Shown: piece after piece, positions 13,154 through 15,089 of the stretch
How the letters are laid out: every line of letters starts with the position of its first letter
How positions within the stretch are numbered: the first letter of the stretch is position 1
The notes under the pieces: generated by a model
The model's input: only the letters and a program-made list of their open reading frames with translations
Database searches by the model: none
What the model was told of the DNA's origin: nothing
DNA from: an uncultured Clostridium sp.
Lineage (GTDB): Bacteria > Bacillota > Clostridia > Lachnospirales > Lachnospiraceae
DNA: 15,089 nucleotides
NCBI GenBank assembly: GCA_958349075.1
Contig: CATWBR010000047.1
Coordinates: forward strand, 1-15,089
Reading direction: 5' to 3'
Made by a program: the position numbers and the translations under genes

Positions 13154-15089
13154 GCTGAAAGAGAATATCCATTAGAGAGAACCAGAAACATTGGTATTAT
13201 GGCTCATATTGATGCCGGTAAGACCACTACTACGGAGCGTATCCTGTATTACACCGGTGTAAACTACAAAATCGGTGATACACATGAAGGTACAGCTACC
13301 ATGGACTGGATGGCTCAGGAGCAGGAGAGAGGTATCACCATCACCTCTGCAGCTACCACATGTCATTGGACTCTGCAGGAATACTGCAAAGAAAAGCCAG
13401 GCGCTCTGGAACACCGTATCAACATTATCGACACTCCAGGACACGTTGACTTCACGGTTGAGGTTGAGCGTTCCCTGCGTGTACTTGATGGCGCTGTAGG
13501 TGTATTCTGTGCAAAGGGCGGTGTAGAGCCACAGTCCGAGAATGTATGGCGTCAGGCCGACACTTATAATGTACCTCGTATGGCATTCATCAACAAGATG
13601 GATATCCTGGGTGCAGACTTCTATGGAACTGTAGAGCAGATCAAGAACAGACTTGGCAAGAATGCCATCTGTCTGCAGCTTCCAATCGGTAAGGAAGACG
13701 AGTTTAAGGGAATTATCGACCTGTTCGAGATGAAAGCATATATCTACAACGACGACAAGGGCGAGGACATCTCCGTAACCGACGTTCCTGAAGATATGCA
13801 GGACGACGCAGAACTGTACCGTACAGAGCTGGTTGAGAAAATCTGCGAGCTGGATGACGAATTAATGATGCAGTACCTCGAGGGCGAAGAGCCGTCGACA
13901 GAGGAACTGAAGACAGCATTAAGAAAGGCAACATGTGAGTGCCTCGCTATTCCGGTTTGCTGTGGTACAGCTTACAGAAACAAGGGCGTTCAGAAATTAC
14001 TGGATGCAGTTATCGAATTCATGCCTTCACCGGTAGACGTTCCTTCTATTAAAGGAACCGACCTGGACGGCAACGAAGTGGAGAGAAAATCTTCCGATGC
14101 TGACCCATTCTCCGCACTTGTATTCAAGATTATGACAGACCCGTTTGTTGGTAAACTGGCTTACTTCCGTGTTTACTCAGGTACTATGAACTCCGGTTCT
14201 TACGTACTGAACGCAACAAAGGGCAAAAAAGAGCGTGTAGGACGTATCCTTCAGATGCATGCGAACAAACGTCAGGAATTAGACAAAGTCTTCTCCGGTG
14301 ATATCGCAGCAGCAATCGGATTCAAGTTCTCCACAACAGGTGATACAATCTGTGACGAACAGCACCCTGTAATCCTGGAATCCATGGTATTCCCGGAGCC
14401 GGTTATCGATATCGCTATCGAGCCTAAGACAAAAGCAGGACAGGATAAGATGGGCGAGGCTCTTGCAAAACTTGCAGAAGAGGATCCTACTTTCCGTGCT
14501 TATACAGATAAAGAGACAGGACAGACGATCATTGCAGGTATGGGCGAGCTCCACCTTGAAATCATCGTTGACCGTCTTCTCCGCGAGTTCCACGTTGAAG
14601 CAAACGTAGGTGCTCCTCAGGTAGCATACAAGGAGACATTTACAAAGGCAGTAGACGTAGACAGCAAATATGCAAAACAGTCCGGTGGACGTGGTCAGTA
14701 CGGACACTGTAAGGTACGTTTTGAGCCGATGGACGCGAACGCTGAAGAGGTGTTCAAATTCGAATCTGCCGTTGTCGGCGGTGCTATTCCGAAGGAATAC
14801 ATTCCGGCTGTAGGCGAAGGTATCGAAGAAGCTTCCAAAGCAGGTATCCTTGGCGGATTCCCTGTACTGGGCGTTAAAGCTACCGTATATGACGGTTCCT
14901 ATCATGAGGTCGATTCCTCTGAGATGGCATTCCATATTGCAGGTTCCATGGCGTTTAAAGATGCTATGCACAAAGCAGGAGCTATCTTACTTGAGCCGGT
15001 TATGAAGGTAGAAGTAACAATGCCTGAAGAGTATATGGGTGATGTTATCGGTGATATCAACTCCCGTCGTGGCCGTATCGAAGGTATGG
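13151..15089 (+). CDS. fusA: Elongation factor G, 3' end cut by window
   Basis: This encodes the GTPase that drives ribosomal translocation after peptide transfer. The visible 646 codons cover domains I to most of V; roughly 45-50 residues are missing beyond the window edge. GTPase motifs are AHIDAGKT (18-25, P-loop), RGITITSA (switch I, 60-67), DTPGH (94-98) and NKMD (148-151). The G5 equivalent is [11 protein letters not shown]. Later signatures include [14 protein letters not shown] and SGGRGQYGH, where the domain IV region begins. The start is TTG. Codon use matches the ribosomal genes beside it, consistent with high expression. The gene follows rpsG by 15 bases. Confidence 0.98.
   Translation, partial: MAEREYPLERTRNIGIMAHIDAGKTTTTERILYYTGVNYKIGDTHEGTATMDWMAQEQERGITITSAATTCHWTLQEYCKEKPGALEHRINIIDTPGHVDFTVEVERSLRVLDGAVGVFCAKGGVEPQSENVWRQADTYNVPRMAFINKMDILGADFYGTVEQIKNRLGKNAICLQLPIGKEDEFKGIIDLFEMKAYIYNDDKGEDISVTDVPEDMQDDAELYRTELVEKICELDDELMMQYLEGEEPSTEELKTALRKATCECLAIPVCCGTAYRNKGVQKLLDAVIEFMPSPVDVPSIKGTDLDGNEVERKSSDADPFSALVFKIMTDPFVGKLAYFRVYSGTMNSGSYVLNATKGKKERVGRILQMHANKRQELDKVFSGDIAAAIGFKFSTTGDTICDEQHPVILESMVFPEPVIDIAIEPKTKAGQDKMGEALAKLAEEDPTFRAYTDKETGQTIIAGMGELHLEIIVDRLLREFHVEANVGAPQVAYKETFTKAVDVDSKYAKQSGGRGQYGHCKVRFEPMDANAEEVFKFESAVVGGAIPKEYIPAVGEGIEEASKAGILGGFPVLGVKATVYDGSYHEVDSSEMAFHIAGSMAFKDAMHKAGAILLEPVMKVEVTMPEEYMGDVIGDINSRRGRIEGM

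Noticed and set aside
14279..14971. 230-codon minus-strand frame inside fusA
   Set aside because: It is an antisense shadow of highly biased fusA codons; Cys- and Phe-rich content is typical of such shadows.

Overview
The window looks like chromosomal DNA of a low- to mid-GC clostridial Firmicute, most likely a gut Lachnospiraceae species. The reasons are the Firmicutes-type long S12 protein, strong AGGAGG ribosome binding sites, GTG and TTG start codons, TTGACA/TATAAT promoters, and a MarR-MATE resistance-type operon. This placement is inferred from protein character and gene order; no search was run.

Bases 1-1115 hold a LysR-type regulator (+) with its own promoter and a LysR-like palindrome over the -35 element, followed by a long hairpin shared with the convergent gene. 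Bases 1157-4184 hold a minus-strand operon: a MarR regulator, a MATE efflux pump and a metallo-beta-lactamase-fold hydrolase. It is read from a clear promoter whose spacer carries a 9-mer repeated in the leader. Bases 4190-4604 have no conventional gene, but hold a minus-strand terminator hairpin and a candidate 20-residue hydrophobic ORF with a strong ribosome binding site just before it.

Bases 4605-6900 hold a second minus-strand operon: an M20-family amidohydrolase (allantoate/N-carbamoyl amino acid type) followed by a D-2-hydroxyacid dehydrogenase. An extended -10 promoter and a TGTATACA palindrome lie upstream. Bases 6900-7172 are intergenic and contain a structured inverted-repeat element.

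Bases 7173-11774 form a plus-strand accessory run. It begins with an unrecognised protein starting MSYDLMVF and a lipoprotein of unknown function. Three GNAT acetyltransferases and a class I methyltransferase follow, then a 44-residue single-membrane-span protein. One GNAT gene is preceded by a possible coupled 17-residue leader ORF. A 24-bp tandem repeat (three units) begins in the end of that same gene.

Bases 11946-15089 are the str operon: a perfect-consensus promoter, rpsL, a 180-bp structured spacer, rpsG and a 3'-truncated fusA. It is housekeeping sequence. The most novel material is the small hydrophobic ORFs, the tandem repeat, the MSYDLMVF/lipoprotein pair and the intergenic structured elements. 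I do not see a CRISPR array, transposase, prophage module or a recognisable complete defence system.
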